Assembly (NCBI GenBank): GCA_012862575.1
Contig: BLSF01000050.1
Coordinates: forward strand, 62,001-126,000
From: Parietichytrium sp. I65-24A
Lineage: Eukaryota; Sar; Bigyra; Thraustochytrida; Thraustochytriidae
DNA: 64,000 nucleotides
Direction of reading: 5' to 3'
Part shown: one piece after another, positions 21,494-31,773 of the stretch
Layout of the letters: each line of letters opens with the position of its first letter
How positions within the stretch are numbered: position 1 is the first letter of the stretch
Translations under genes and position numbers: made by a program
Notes under the pieces: generated by a model
The model's input: the letters and a program-made list of their open reading frames with translations, nothing else
Told to the model about the DNA's origin: nothing
The model's database searches: none

Positions 21494-23247
21494 TTAGATC
21501 ACCTTGTTCTTGCCAAGCGCGAAGACGTCAAAACCGATCTTGCGGAGCTCCTCGTGGTCGACAATGTTGCGTCCATCAAAGAAGAATGCAGGCTTGGCCA
21601 TATCCTTGAAGATGCGGTTGTAGTCAAGGTCTTTAAACATATCCCATTCTGTGCAAATAACAACGGCATGAGCGTCTTTGCAGGCCTCGTACACATCAGG
21701 AACCATTTCCAAGTAGTTTGTCAAAAGCTCCTCCTCGCACTTGACATATTTCATTTCGTAGGTGAGCTCATCCAGGTGTACCTTTGGATCGTAAACTGCG
21801 AGACGAGCTTGCTCGTGAAGAAGGGTGCGGCAAACATAGCTAAAGACGGCCAAAAATGGCTCACAGTCAGAAAGTGCGCAGTGGATGGGAAAGAAATGAG
21901 AGGATAAACTCACCTTGCAGCGGTCTCACGAGTATCACCGGTGTCCTTCTTGAAAGCGAATCCAAGAATTGCGATCTTCTTACCAGTTACCTATGAACAA
22001 GTTGGGACAAAGGAGTGAGAGTGAGATCATTGTCTTGGCATATGCAAAAGTACGTTAGAGCTGCCAAACTTACAGTGTTGAACATCTTCTTGACAATAGT
22101 TTTTGCAAAGCGGTCCTTTTGGTAATCATTCATATCCACAACGCCCTGCCAATATCTAGCAACCTCAGTGAGGCCAAAGCTTTCGCACAAGTAGACAAGA
22201 TTGAGAATATCCTTCTGAAAGCAAGAGCCGCCAAAGCCAACACTGCTCTTGAGAAAGTGCGAGCCGATGCGAACATCAGTTCCGACAGCGCGCGCCACCT
22301 CATCGACATCAGCTCCACTAACTTCGCAAAGGGCGGAGATGGAGTTGATGGACGAGATACGCTGCGCGAGGAATGCGTTTGCAACCAGCTTGGAGAGCTC
22401 GGAGGACCACAGGTTGGTGGTAATAATTCTCGACTCCTCCACCCAGTATGAGTAGACATCTGCAAGCTTCTGGATAGCGGCCAGACCTTCTTTGGTCTGC
22501 TCACCTCCAATAAGAACACGGCTTGGGTTGGCCAAATCCTTCATGGCGGTACCTTCCGCAAGGAACTCAGGGTTGCTGAGGATCTGATGCTTGATGCCAG
22601 ACTCGTTGCACGAGAGAACGCGGCCCATAGACTCTGCGGTGCGCACAGGGACGGTGGATTTTTCTACAACGATCTTTGGCTCGGTTGCGACCTTTGCAAT
22701 CATACGTGCGCAGTTCTCGCAGTTTTTAATGTTTGCAGCGCGGCCGGCACCAATACCAGTCATCTTGGTTGGGGTGTTCACGGACACAAAGATGATGTCT
22801 CCCTCGCGAATAGCATTCTCCACGTCGGTGGAGAAGAAGAGGTTTTTTCCACGCTGTGCCTTGACCTGCTCATTCCAAACGCGTAAGCCGAAAACATTCC
22901 CCCGCCGACAAAGCAAGCAAGCGAACAACATTTCAATTCCAACGGCGCCGAAAACGAAGCATCGATACATACAAACACATTCCACCAAAGAGTCAGTCAC
23001 CGCCAAAACCGAATACATGATGTCACAACAACATCATCACCAGGCAGCCCATTGTACTTACAATCTCATCGAGACCAGGCTCGTAGATCGGCAAGTTATC
23101 CGAGTTCCACTTGGCAATCTGCGCCTCATTGATGTCCACCACCGTCACGGTCACATCCGGGCAGTACTTGGCGATGGACGCCATGGTTGGGCCGCCCACA
23201 TACCCTGCGCCCATGCACACAATCTTGAGTCCGTCGCACTTGCCCAT
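21494..23247 (-). CDS. UGDH: UDP-glucose 6-dehydrogenase, four exons
   Basis: Spliced model on the minus strand: exons 23247-23062, 22865-22074, 21990-21914 and 21839-21494. Introns are 196, 83 and 74 bases, with donors GTAAGT, GTAAGT and GTGAGT. The result is a 466-residue protein colinear with animal UGDH. The NAD-binding loop is GAGYVGGP (about 14-21), GLDEI joins RGKNLFFST across intron 1, and the catalytic Cys277 lies in [23 protein letters not shown] and [13 protein letters not shown] mark the C-terminal UDP-binding domain. The enzyme oxidises UDP-glucose to UDP-glucuronate with two NAD+ in the cytosol, feeding acidic polysaccharides and UDP-xylose. Start ATG 23247 is preferred over upstream in-frame ATG 23295 by family alignment. 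Phases are 0, 0 and 2. Confidence 0.97.
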
Positions 23248-24736
23248 CTTTTCAGTCCTTTCCGCTCTGCAGATCGGCGTGATCCAATACTCCAATACTC
23301 CAAAACTTCAACACTCCAACACTCCAACTCACGCGCGAGAATGGCTTTTGCGATGGGTTCGAAGTCGCTCAACTTTTCTCTCTCTCTCTCTATCCATTCG
23401 ACTATCCATCTATCTATGATTTCTATGATTTCTATCTTCTCTGTCTCTCTCTGTACTCTTTACTCTTTACTCTTTACTTAGTTTCATTCATTCTTTGACG
23501 CTCTCTAGTGTTCGCCAGGACACTGCTGCTAGGGGACCGAATTTACCACATCGGAAACATATGGCTATGCCTTCCCAGCATAAAGTATAGTATACCATCC
23601 TTAAGGAGGATATAACCCTACGGGTAGCGGGGAGGAGTAGTGAGAGCTTGAGGGACACTATGGTGCTGAGGGAACCTTGCTGTCTCCATCGCTCTTATAT
23701 GGACCTGCTATGTGTCGATAGGAGGGCATGGCCTCATAGCGGGGATTAGAGGGCACGTATGATCAGGTAGTATCATCTTAAACAGCATAGGATGGTAGAG
23801 TCTTACTGGTGAGATTAGTGAACGAGGTAGGAGGCGGGCTAATTGGGTAGGAGAACCTCGGGAAAGAAACTCATAATGTAATGAGTATGTACATGGTAGA
23901 AGAGGACGTGCGGAGACGAGAGATTCGCCTTTGGATTGGCACTATCCAGCGGAGCTATCACTCTTAGCACATCGCAAGAATCGGAATAAGTAGTAGTCTC
24001 TACCGCAAGTGGTAGTTTGAGGAGACAGAGGTAGGATGTCTTAAACGGAACATGTAGATGGCTTTCAGAGACAGCGAGCGATTCCGACTCTAAGCGGTTT
24101 CTCCTCGCACAACTGGCTCCAAATCAGTAGGGTCTTCGTCACTCAGGTCCCGATCGCGTAACGGATCAAGGATTCTTTCCCGGCAGTGAAGATGGGTTGG
24201 ACCGAGAACATAACGTAGAGTCAATCGTTATTGCAGTGGATTCGAGAATGACGTGTCCACGACTGGTAAAGGGTTTCACCGTAGCCAGGTAGATTCGTTA
24301 TAAAGAATCGGTCGCGGAATCTTCCGACGACCATGGTACAACTAAAGGTACAGTGAGCTGTTCCTTTTTCAAGGGCACTCCCCGACGAACAACGAGCTGC
24401 TCCCCTATCACCCTGACCGGGCTAGGTTAGGTTGTGCTTCAATGGTTGGCTGTCCAGTTGCCCACTGCAAGAGTGTGATTCGAGGAGCTCCGCGAAGGAC
24501 TCGCGCGCGGACGTACGTCTAAGATCCGGATATTATTTAACCTAGGAGGAGTATCTAAATATCCACCTACTTTGGGGACTCTACGCGGGGACGTTCCTGA
24601 CGGGAGGAAGGTGTGATCCGGTGTTTGTGTTCATTGGTCTCGAGGACACTTTGGCGGTAACGGGTACAGAGGGGTTAGAAGGGTTAGAAGGGGTGTACTC
24701 GGGAATAGGGACAGAGACAGAAGAGAAGAGAAGGCG
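23248..24736. promoter_or_regulatory. divergent UGDH/eIF3i upstream region, stop-dense and GTAG-rich
   Basis: Shared upstream region. Next to UGDH are imprecise CAATACTC/CAACACTC units (about 23284-23330) and a TC tract (about 23378-23397). Next to eIF3i are two GGGTTAGAA units (about 24672-24692). The core 23500-24600 has no open frame of 60 codons in any frame and many GGTAG/GTAGG words on the plus strand. I infer a bidirectional promoter; no known core element is certain. Confidence 0.5.
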
Positions 24737-25885
24737 ATGCATCCAATCATCTTGAAGGGCCACACAAGGCCTCTGACGTGCGTCAAGTACAACCGCGAAG
24801 GAGATCTTTTGTTTTCGTGCAGCAAGGACAACGTGCCAACAGCATGGTATTCTGACAATGGCGAACGCATTGGAACGTACGACGGGCATAAGGGAACAGT
24901 GTGGTCGCTGGATGTGACGCGGGACTCGAAGACGCTGGTGACTGGAGGCGCTGACATGAGCGTCAAGATCTGGGAAGTGGAGACCGGCAAGAAGTTGCAC
25001 GATTTTCCTCACACAGGTCCAGTGAGATGTGTGGAGTGGGCAGAGGGCGACTCGATGTTTGCGTCCGTGAGCGATCCTTTCCGCGGGGCTCCTGCAACTG
25101 TAGCTATATACGAGTTCACGGGCAATGTCGACAGCCAACCACAGGAGCCAAAGCATGTTTGGGAGATCAAGGGACTTGAGGTGAACAAGAAGCTCACAAA
25201 GGTTTCATGGTTGCCACTCAACAAGGGAGTTATTACAACTGACGAGAACGGCGTCTTGCGCATTCACGAGTTTGAGACCGGCCGCGTCATTCAGGAATTC
25301 CACGAGCACACTAAACGTATCAACGCGCTGGCATGGAACAAGGAGAAGTACTTTCTGCTCACAGGTAGCGCGGACAACACCGCCAAGCTCTGGGACGCTG
25401 AAACCTGGGAGGTCATCAAGACCTACGAAACAGATAGGCCTGTTAACGCTGTTGCGTTTTCCCCAATCAAGGAGCATGTGTTTGTAGCTGGAGGTCAGGA
25501 GGCTAGGGATGTCACAACAACGTAAGTCTATTTTCAGCTGCTGAGAACTCAGATCTGAGAAATTCCGCAAAGTATGATGTGACGTGGATGTTTCAATTTT
25601 GTATATATGAGTGCGCATTTATCTGACATTTGATACGGATGATTCAACTACAGTTCTGCCAAGGTAGGAAAATTCGAAACCAAGTTCTTCCACATGGTTT
25701 TCGGCGAGGAGTTTGGAATCGTTCGCGGACATTTCGGTCCAGTCAACACACTTTCCGTTCATCCTGAGGGAATTGGTTTCACAAGTGGAGCAGAAGATGG
25801 ATACATTCGTGTGCACCAGTTCGACCAGGACTACTTTTCATATCACTCTGAGCTTGACGATCTGTCCGCCTTGACCCAACTTTAA
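24737..25885 (+). CDS. EIF3I: eukaryotic translation initiation factor 3 subunit I (WD40), two exons
   Basis: Exons 24737-25521 and 25654-25885; the 132-base intron (GTAAGT...ACAG) splits the Thr codon in DVTTT|SAKVGKFE, which restores the conserved eIF3i sequence. The product has 338 residues. It opens MHPIILKGHTRPLTCVKYN, as eIF3i proteins do, and contains WD40 repeats throughout (KGHTRPL..., DGHKGTVWSLDV, MSVKIWE, NTAKLWD, RGHFGPVNTLSVHPEG, DGYIRVHQFD). As part of eIF3 it binds eIF3b/g and the 40S subunit during initiation. Divergent from UGDH across a 1.5-kb shared upstream region. Confidence 0.97.
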
Positions 25886-26299
25886 TTGATCTGCAGGACC
25901 TTCGACATATTCAATTTTTCTTTCGCTGCCTTTTTTTTCTCTTCCTTTCTTTTCAGCTTTTCTTCGGTTCAGTCTCTTTTCCTTTGGAATCAGATTCCAC
26001 GCCAACCAGATTCTAACTCAGAAGCTGTGAAACTCGTCAAAGCGCTTCTGTTTTGCTCTCTGTTCGTTTCTCCATGGGAATTGCCGGCTCCATCTCGTTT
26101 TGCGAAAGGCATGGAGCCATTGGTCGATACAGCCAATCCCGCCAAGCAAAGCTCCGACTTTTAGCATTTCTGAACTCGTTTTCGCTCGATGGCGTGCGCG
26201 AAGAAATTTACACCTCAAGTTTGGGTGACATTTGAACGTTTCCGAAGAAGCCAACATCAAGTTGCAAAAGCAATCCCAATCCCCTCAACCCTCCCTCAG

Positions 26300-26365
26300 T
26301 GAAAATTACTGATGTAAGAACTGAAAATTACTGATGTAAGAACTGAAAATTACTGACGTGAGAAC
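26300..26365. repeat. tandem repeat, 22-bp unit, 3 copies
   Basis: Three contiguous 22-bp copies. The first two are identical and the third differs at two positions, changing GATGTAAG to GACGTGAG. Located about 415 bases after the eIF3i stop and 1.3 kb before SOD. Confidence 0.97.
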
Positions 26366-27607
26366 CGAGCCGAAAAAGGTCGATTGCCCTTCATACCTGA
26401 CACCGGTACGTCACTATGATACAGTGGATGTCCTCCCGCTTGCGAGACCAGAGTATTCAGCAAACGCTCTCACATTTGCTCTGCTACGCAATGCCAGAAA
26501 CCGTGGAGTGCTCTGCATACGTGACACTGTCTCGGACATGGCAGTAGAGAGGTACGTCACCATCGTGCGCGTCGTCCTCCGGCCTCAATCATCCATCATC
26601 CATCATCCTCAATCCCTCGAACAGAAGGAAATGTGGCGTGCCGTCCACACCTGACTTGCTCGGAAACACCATCCCGGTCCATTGATCGAGCATGCATCTA
26701 TCTATCCGTCTACATCGATGCGTTCATGTTCCGTTTCCATGGAGAACCGCACAAAAACGAACAAAGACCATCTTCTGCTTTCCCAAGACGCCTGGCCCGA
26801 GGCGTCCTGAGAGGCAACTAAGAATGGATTCACAGTCAACGAGTATCAACGAGTATCAACGAGTCGACAAATTCGAAATCAACAAGATCAACTGACACTA
26901 CTGACACTGTGAAATCTATGAAAGCCAACTCGGAGAAAGCGCGTCTGGTGCCGAACACCATCTCCTCGCGTCAGCGTCCCCGTGGCGACCAGCTAATCAG
27001 TCGCATTACGCTGGCGTCACGTTGGTCCCGCTTGGCGTTTGGTTTTCTCAGTCCTCACAGTCGAGCCTCCTAGCCTACTGTTTACGCTGATTAAACCTAT
27101 AGCACCGCAGCTGTTACGCGTTGTCACACAGCAATCAGCGCAATCTTACTGTTTACCTATTCCAAGTGGTAGGATGAAGCGAAAGATATTCCTGCCCAGT
27201 TTACGCAACACTAAGGGTCGACAATCACTGAGGGTATAGACTCGAATAGATAATTCGCTACGATCCCCCATCTCAAACATCCCAAACACGAAGCACATAA
27301 GGGTACTATCCCAACACTACCTCTACGATCCCGCCACCACCTTCTACCACTCACTATACTCCCCATAACAACACTGTTACGACTACCGCTTCGCGATCAA
27401 AGTGCTAGAGAGTAGACTAACCCTCAACACTCAAGGTCACTATAAATTTCTCTGGCAGCGCCTTAAGGAAGCCGCGCACTGCTAGGCAGCAGTTAGCGGC
27501 GCAGGTAGGGAAGGGGAGACTTGGGAGACTAGACTCTGTCGACTCTGTCGCGTTGCGAATGAAAGAGGAGAATAGAGAGAGAGCAGATGAGAGCAGACAG
27601 GAAACGA

Positions 27608-27639
27608 GAAGAGTGAAGAGTGAAGAGTGAAGAGTGAAT
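27608..27639. repeat. tandem repeat, unit GAGTGAA (7 bp), about 4.5 copies
   Basis: Heptamer array about 45 to 75 bases before the SOD start codon, hence probably in the 5' leader. Confidence 0.92.
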
Positions 27640-27682
27640 TGTCGCGAGCAGAGAGTAGAAGAGTAGGAGAACAACGAGCAAG

Positions 27683-28361
27683 ATGGGAGGAGACAGCGCA
27701 ATCTGCATGCTCATCGGAGCGGACGGCCCAAAGGGACTCGTCACCTTCACTGAGGAGGACGGCAAGACCAAGATCACCGGCGAGCTCTCCGGCCTGACCC
27801 CAGGCAAGCACGGCTTCCACGTGCACCAGGTGAGTTGAGGGCAGCTGGAATGGAGTTTGCGTTTTGCTGGAAGAGTTGGATGGGCTGGATGGTGATGGTC
27901 TCGAGGATTTTGATTGTTCAAGTTGTTTGAGACGCTGACGGAGAAGTGAATGACGGATTTGGGGGATGGATAGTTTGGAGACACCAGCAACGGATGCGCT
28001 TCCACTGGAGGACACTACAACCCGCACGGCAAGAAGCACGGTGCTCCTTCTGATGAGGAGCGCCATGTTGGAGACCTCGGCAACATCATCGCTGGCGAGG
28101 ATGGAAAGGCAAAGGTCGACATCACTGACTCTCTCGTCGAGATCCCAAAGATCATCGGACGTGCTATCGTTGTGCACGACGGCGAGGATGACCTCGGAAA
28201 AGGAGGCCACGAGCAGGTAAGTGCCGCGCAAAGCAAGCTCTTTTTGCCTTCTTTTCGTTTTTTTTCTAACCCTGGGATTCTTGCTTGCTTTTTAGTCTTT
28301 GACCACTGGAAATGCTGGTGGCCGCTTCTGCTGTGGTATTATTGGATTCCAGTCCCAGTAA
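27683..28361 (+). CDS. SOD1: Cu/Zn superoxide dismutase, three exons
   Basis: Exons 27683-27829, 27974-28216 and 28296-28361; introns of 144 and 79 bases, both phase 0 (GTGAGT/TAG and GTAAGT/TAG). The spliced protein has 151 residues, matching the family length. Metal ligands His46 and His48 (GFHVHQ), His63, His71, His80 and Asp83 are at almost human numbering, with the last copper His at 117 (IVVHDG). The disulphide Cys57 is in NGCAST; its partner lies in RFCCG, where two adjacent cysteines (142-143) occur instead of the usual Ala-Cys. With no signal peptide it is probably cytosolic, converting superoxide to hydrogen peroxide and oxygen. Intron 1 falls right after the first two copper histidines. 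Confidence 0.97.
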
Positions 28362-30066
28362 ATTCGAAAATGAAAATTTTATATTATTTTTTCTCCATAT
28401 ATTCTCGGGCGTTGTTGCATCTTATAGCGAAGAAAATCTTTCTACTAGAAGGGCAGTGAAGCGCAGATACAGTAGCGAGCCGCTGATCTCCGATCTCCCC
28501 CAGATGGCGTATTCGGGTGGGACCTCACGATTTGAGTTCGGTGTTTTCCCAAGGGATTGAAGAAATCTTCTCTAAAGAGTGAGTAGCTGTGTAAAGTAAA
28601 GCCTCCTCGATCCTTGCCGTGCGCCTCTTTATTTCGTCTGGGTCCTCGTCCTCCACATCAAAGTGTGAATTCACAATTCGGCCTTTTCAGTTCCCAATTA
28701 AAATAGTCAGCTGGGCTTCTCCAGCAACCGCAGCTCTGCTCTGCTGTCCACTGAATCGGCGCACTTTAACTTAGATGCCATCTTTCACTGATGTGCCCTC
28801 CCGGCACTTCGAAAGCCTCCGAGGGAACCATCGTTCACTACCCAATACCAGGTCCCTGAACTGGCTCACATTCCTGAACCACCCACCCCGAGATCTTGAT
28901 CGTACAAGACAGGCGGACTTGAGCTCTTGACCAAATTTTTAATGTTTCCAAATAACCAGGCCTACGTTTGCTCTCCTCGAGGCTTCAAGACTCCTCCTCA
29001 GGGTCTCTTGATGTCTCTTGATTGATTGATTGATTGACTGTGAGTGCTGAGTGCTGGGCGGGAACTTCAAGGCGACCTAGGCGAGTCATGGCGAGTCCGA
29101 AACTATCCGGAACTACTGAGAAGGGTACCGGTACTGACGGTGAGTACTGTGAGTACCGAGTACCAGTACGCTTTCGCACAGTCGCTTGTCCAGCACTTTC
29201 CAGGGGCAGAGTTTGCTCTTACACTTCCGCTTATTAACACTGTAAGTTATCAGAATTCAGAATTCAGATCCAGAAAAAGTAGAGCCATTTCATCAGTGCA
29301 CAGACAGCGTCATCAATGCGGCGGCAGTGGGAAAAGTGGGAACGCTATTTAAATTATCTGCAAATGAGATAATGAGATAAGCTTGGACAGAGACAGACAC
29401 TCAGCTGAACGTCTGAAATTCTGAAATTCTGAAACATTGGAGGAGGAGGACTCTGGCATCTCTGGCCTCTGAGTCTTCGCGAACTGTAAGTTGCACACAG
29501 ACTTAACATCCCCTCAACACATTGAGCGGACTCCATCCAGCTGAGTCTCACGCCAACCACTGATGACTCGCGGATGACTCACTCGCCGCACTCTCCACAT
29601 TAGTTAGTAGCGCGAGGATACAGCACTGAATGGGACCGAAAAGAAGAGACATGAGAGAGACAGAGACAGAGGCAGAGAGGAAGAGAAGAAGACGAAGACG
29701 AGCTAGCTAGTAGGTGGGGGAGACTACTGCTGCCTTAGACGAGCGACTGTTCGCGCTCACACTACTAGTGAGTGAATGAGTGAGTGAGTGAGGCTTGCAC
29801 CGTGACGCCTCACACTCCTCGCACCCGCAAACATTCATTCTCCCATCTTCTGTGCCTTGTGCGGTCAGTTTCGAATTGGTCAAACCTGAACGCATCTTTG
29901 CGCGCCGCGTAAATCACAGTCGGTACAGCGCCGTCCGCATAGTTCGAGAGCTCAAAGCGCTAGGTTCATTCGAACAGAGGTTCACGCAAAGAGGGAAGAG
30001 GATCCAGAAGCTACAGAAGCTGCCGCCGGTGGAGAAGAGCTCAGCACGAAAGAGTCGGGAAGACGA
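28362..30066. other. intergenic region with ATTG and GTAC motif clusters
   Basis: No supported gene. Contains a GATT repeat followed by TTGACTGTGAG (29034-29044), a dense cluster of GTAC-cored motifs (29123-29170), a 9-bp TGAAATTCT repeat (about 29414-29434) and AGTG repeats (about 29768-29790) upstream of the lipase. Confidence 0.5.
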
Positions 30067-31773
30067 ATGCTGGAATCGTCAGGGGCGATGCCCCTACTGA
30101 GGAGGGCGCGGAGCTGGCACACAGCGGACGCGGAAGCGAACCCAGCGGCGGGCGGGGAGAGCAATCATTTCAAAATTAACATTAGCAAAATGGACATGAA
30201 GGCTGCCTTGGACAGGCTCAAGGAGCAACGCGAAGAGCTGAGGAGGGGCGGCCGGCCTGGTTGCCTGTGCTGCCTATTCCGGTGCGGGAAATGCGCTTTG
30301 CTGCTCTTTATCTTGGTGAATGTCATAGCCTTTCTCTTCAGGTTCACAGAGCACGCGATTTCCAACCCGGCCATCGTTCTAGAGGGAACTTGGCACGAAA
30401 ACTTATCGTCAGCGTTTCAACAAGTCTTGTATGACTTTAGGCGTCCGGAGACGTGGTTCGGCTCCGACTCGCTCCGGCTCTGGACCCTTATGACAGAGGC
30501 GCTGGATCAGGCAATGATACATTTTGAACACGTGCCCATGCCCCCACTTCACAAGCTTGTCCCGCTCATGATTGCGCACGTTAACTATGTCGAGGCCCAC
30601 AAACAAATCCCAAATATTACCTGGCAAGAGTGGGATGTATTCGACGCCGAAAATGTCAGTCGGAGCAAGATCGAGCTTCTTCACGAGTACATCGACCTGG
30701 CCAATTTGGCGTATGAGATGTCAGATACCGTGAGGGTTGAAATCGCAAAGGACGGATACCATCTACTGCAGTGGGAGCCACAGGTTCAATACATCAAGCC
30801 CTGCTACTTTGTGGCTTTCCATCCGGGCAAGAGGGAGGTAGTGATTTCCATACGAGGAACGAGCTCTTTTACAGACCTCATTACCGATGTGATTCACACA
30901 CCCGTACCATTTTTCAACGGCTCGTACACGCATTTAGGTATGCTTGAATCTGCGCGCTTTATTGTCAATCGTACACAACCTCTGCTTACCAACATATTCG
31001 TTCCTCTCAACTATTCCGTTGTGATCACGGGGCACTCCCTGGGCGCGGGAACAGCGACTGTGGCCTCCATGATCTACCGATACGAGCTGAATCTTGACAA
31101 CCTCTGCATCGCCTACGCGCCCCCACCCACCCTTAACTTTGACTCTCTTCATTTGGCCTCGCACGTTCTTGCGATGGTCCATAACGACGATGTCATTCCG
31201 CGCTGGAATTTTAACATTCTTGCGACGACTTTTCTCGTGGTGCACAAGTTTATAGAGGAGATGGAGGAAGATGGGCTCTCAGTCGAACAGTTTTACAATA
31301 ACAGCAACTATACGTTGCGCGTGGAGCAGTTCAAAGAGGTGATTGATGAGCATTCGGAAGCACTTGGAGCGCAGCGCGACATGCACATCAGCGGAGAGGT
31401 CATCTACTTTGTCGACTCTTTGGAGGGCTACATTTGGCAAAAGGTCCCTAACGACCTGCCATCACTTCGCCGCCTGGAAATTACCCGCAGAATGGTCGCA
31501 GACCATAGTATGGAAGGATACATTATGTCTCTCGACCTCGCCCTCAACAAAACGACCGTCGCGAATGCCAAAGAACATCTGCAACATCATCACTACTTTC
31601 CAAACGGCCCACCAGCTGAAGCTGCAGAGTTTAGCACCGAGAGAGTTGCCGCAGCGGCTGATAAGGTCGCCAACTCATTTAAGCGCGGCGGGGTCGGCGA
31701 TGCAATCTCCGCATGCGGGGAGGTTCTGAGGAATGAATACGGTGAAGAGGTTGCAGTGCCCTGCGATGAATAA
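30067..31773 (+). CDS. class 3 lipase, diacylglycerol-lipase-like, membrane anchored
   Basis: 568 residues from ATG 30067 (in-frame alternatives at 30088 and 30187 cannot be excluded). A basic, Cys-rich N-terminus leads into one hydrophobic segment (about 76-92). Residues about 250-400 carry the lipase fold: FHPGKREVVISIRGTSS, the nucleophile elbow ITGHSLGAG with Ser324, then HNDDVIPRW with the likely catalytic Asp374/375, and a candidate His480 (MVADHSMEGY). This layout fits PF01764 lipases related to sn-1 diacylglycerol lipase alpha/beta, which release 2-acylglycerol from membrane diacylglycerol; the substrate here is inference. Several Asn-x-Ser/Thr sites occur. Intronless. Confidence 0.88.
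   Translation: MLESSGAMPLLRRARSWHTADAEANPAAGGESNHFKINISKMDMKAALDRLKEQREELRRGGRPGCLCCLFRCGKCALLLFILVNVIAFLFRFTEHAISNPAIVLEGTWHENLSSAFQQVLYDFRRPETWFGSDSLRLWTLMTEALDQAMIHFEHVPMPPLHKLVPLMIAHVNYVEAHKQIPNITWQEWDVFDAENVSRSKIELLHEYIDLANLAYEMSDTVRVEIAKDGYHLLQWEPQVQYIKPCYFVAFHPGKREVVISIRGTSSFTDLITDVIHTPVPFFNGSYTHLGMLESARFIVNRTQPLLTNIFVPLNYSVVITGHSLGAGTATVASMIYRYELNLDNLCIAYAPPPTLNFDSLHLASHVLAMVHNDDVIPRWNFNILATTFLVVHKFIEEMEEDGLSVEQFYNNSNYTLRVEQFKEVIDEHSEALGAQRDMHISGEVIYFVDSLEGYIWQKVPNDLPSLRRLEITRRMVADHSMEGYIMSLDLALNKTTVANAKEHLQHHHYFPNGPPAEAAEFSTERVAAAADKVANSFKRGGVGDAISACGEVLRNEYGEEVAVPCDE

Larger units (their letters stand above)
25886..27682. other. intergenic region with 22-bp triple repeat and SOD upstream sequence
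   Basis: Holds the 22-bp repeat (26300-26365), a 10-bp repeat AACGAGTATC (about 26838-26864), a C/T/A-rich stretch with repeated CTAC words (about 27250-27420), a TATAAAT-like word at 27441-27447, and GAGTGAA heptamers (about 27608-27639) just before the SOD start. No gene seen. Confidence 0.55.

Noticed and set aside
22591-23481. 296-codon plus-strand open frame over UGDH exons 1-2
   Set aside because: Antisense to a spliced, family-matched gene and spans its intron.
23500-24600. Structured RNA gene in the UGDH-eIF3i gap
   Set aside because: I saw no conserved rRNA, snRNA or tRNA motif; kept only as an upstream region with odd word composition.
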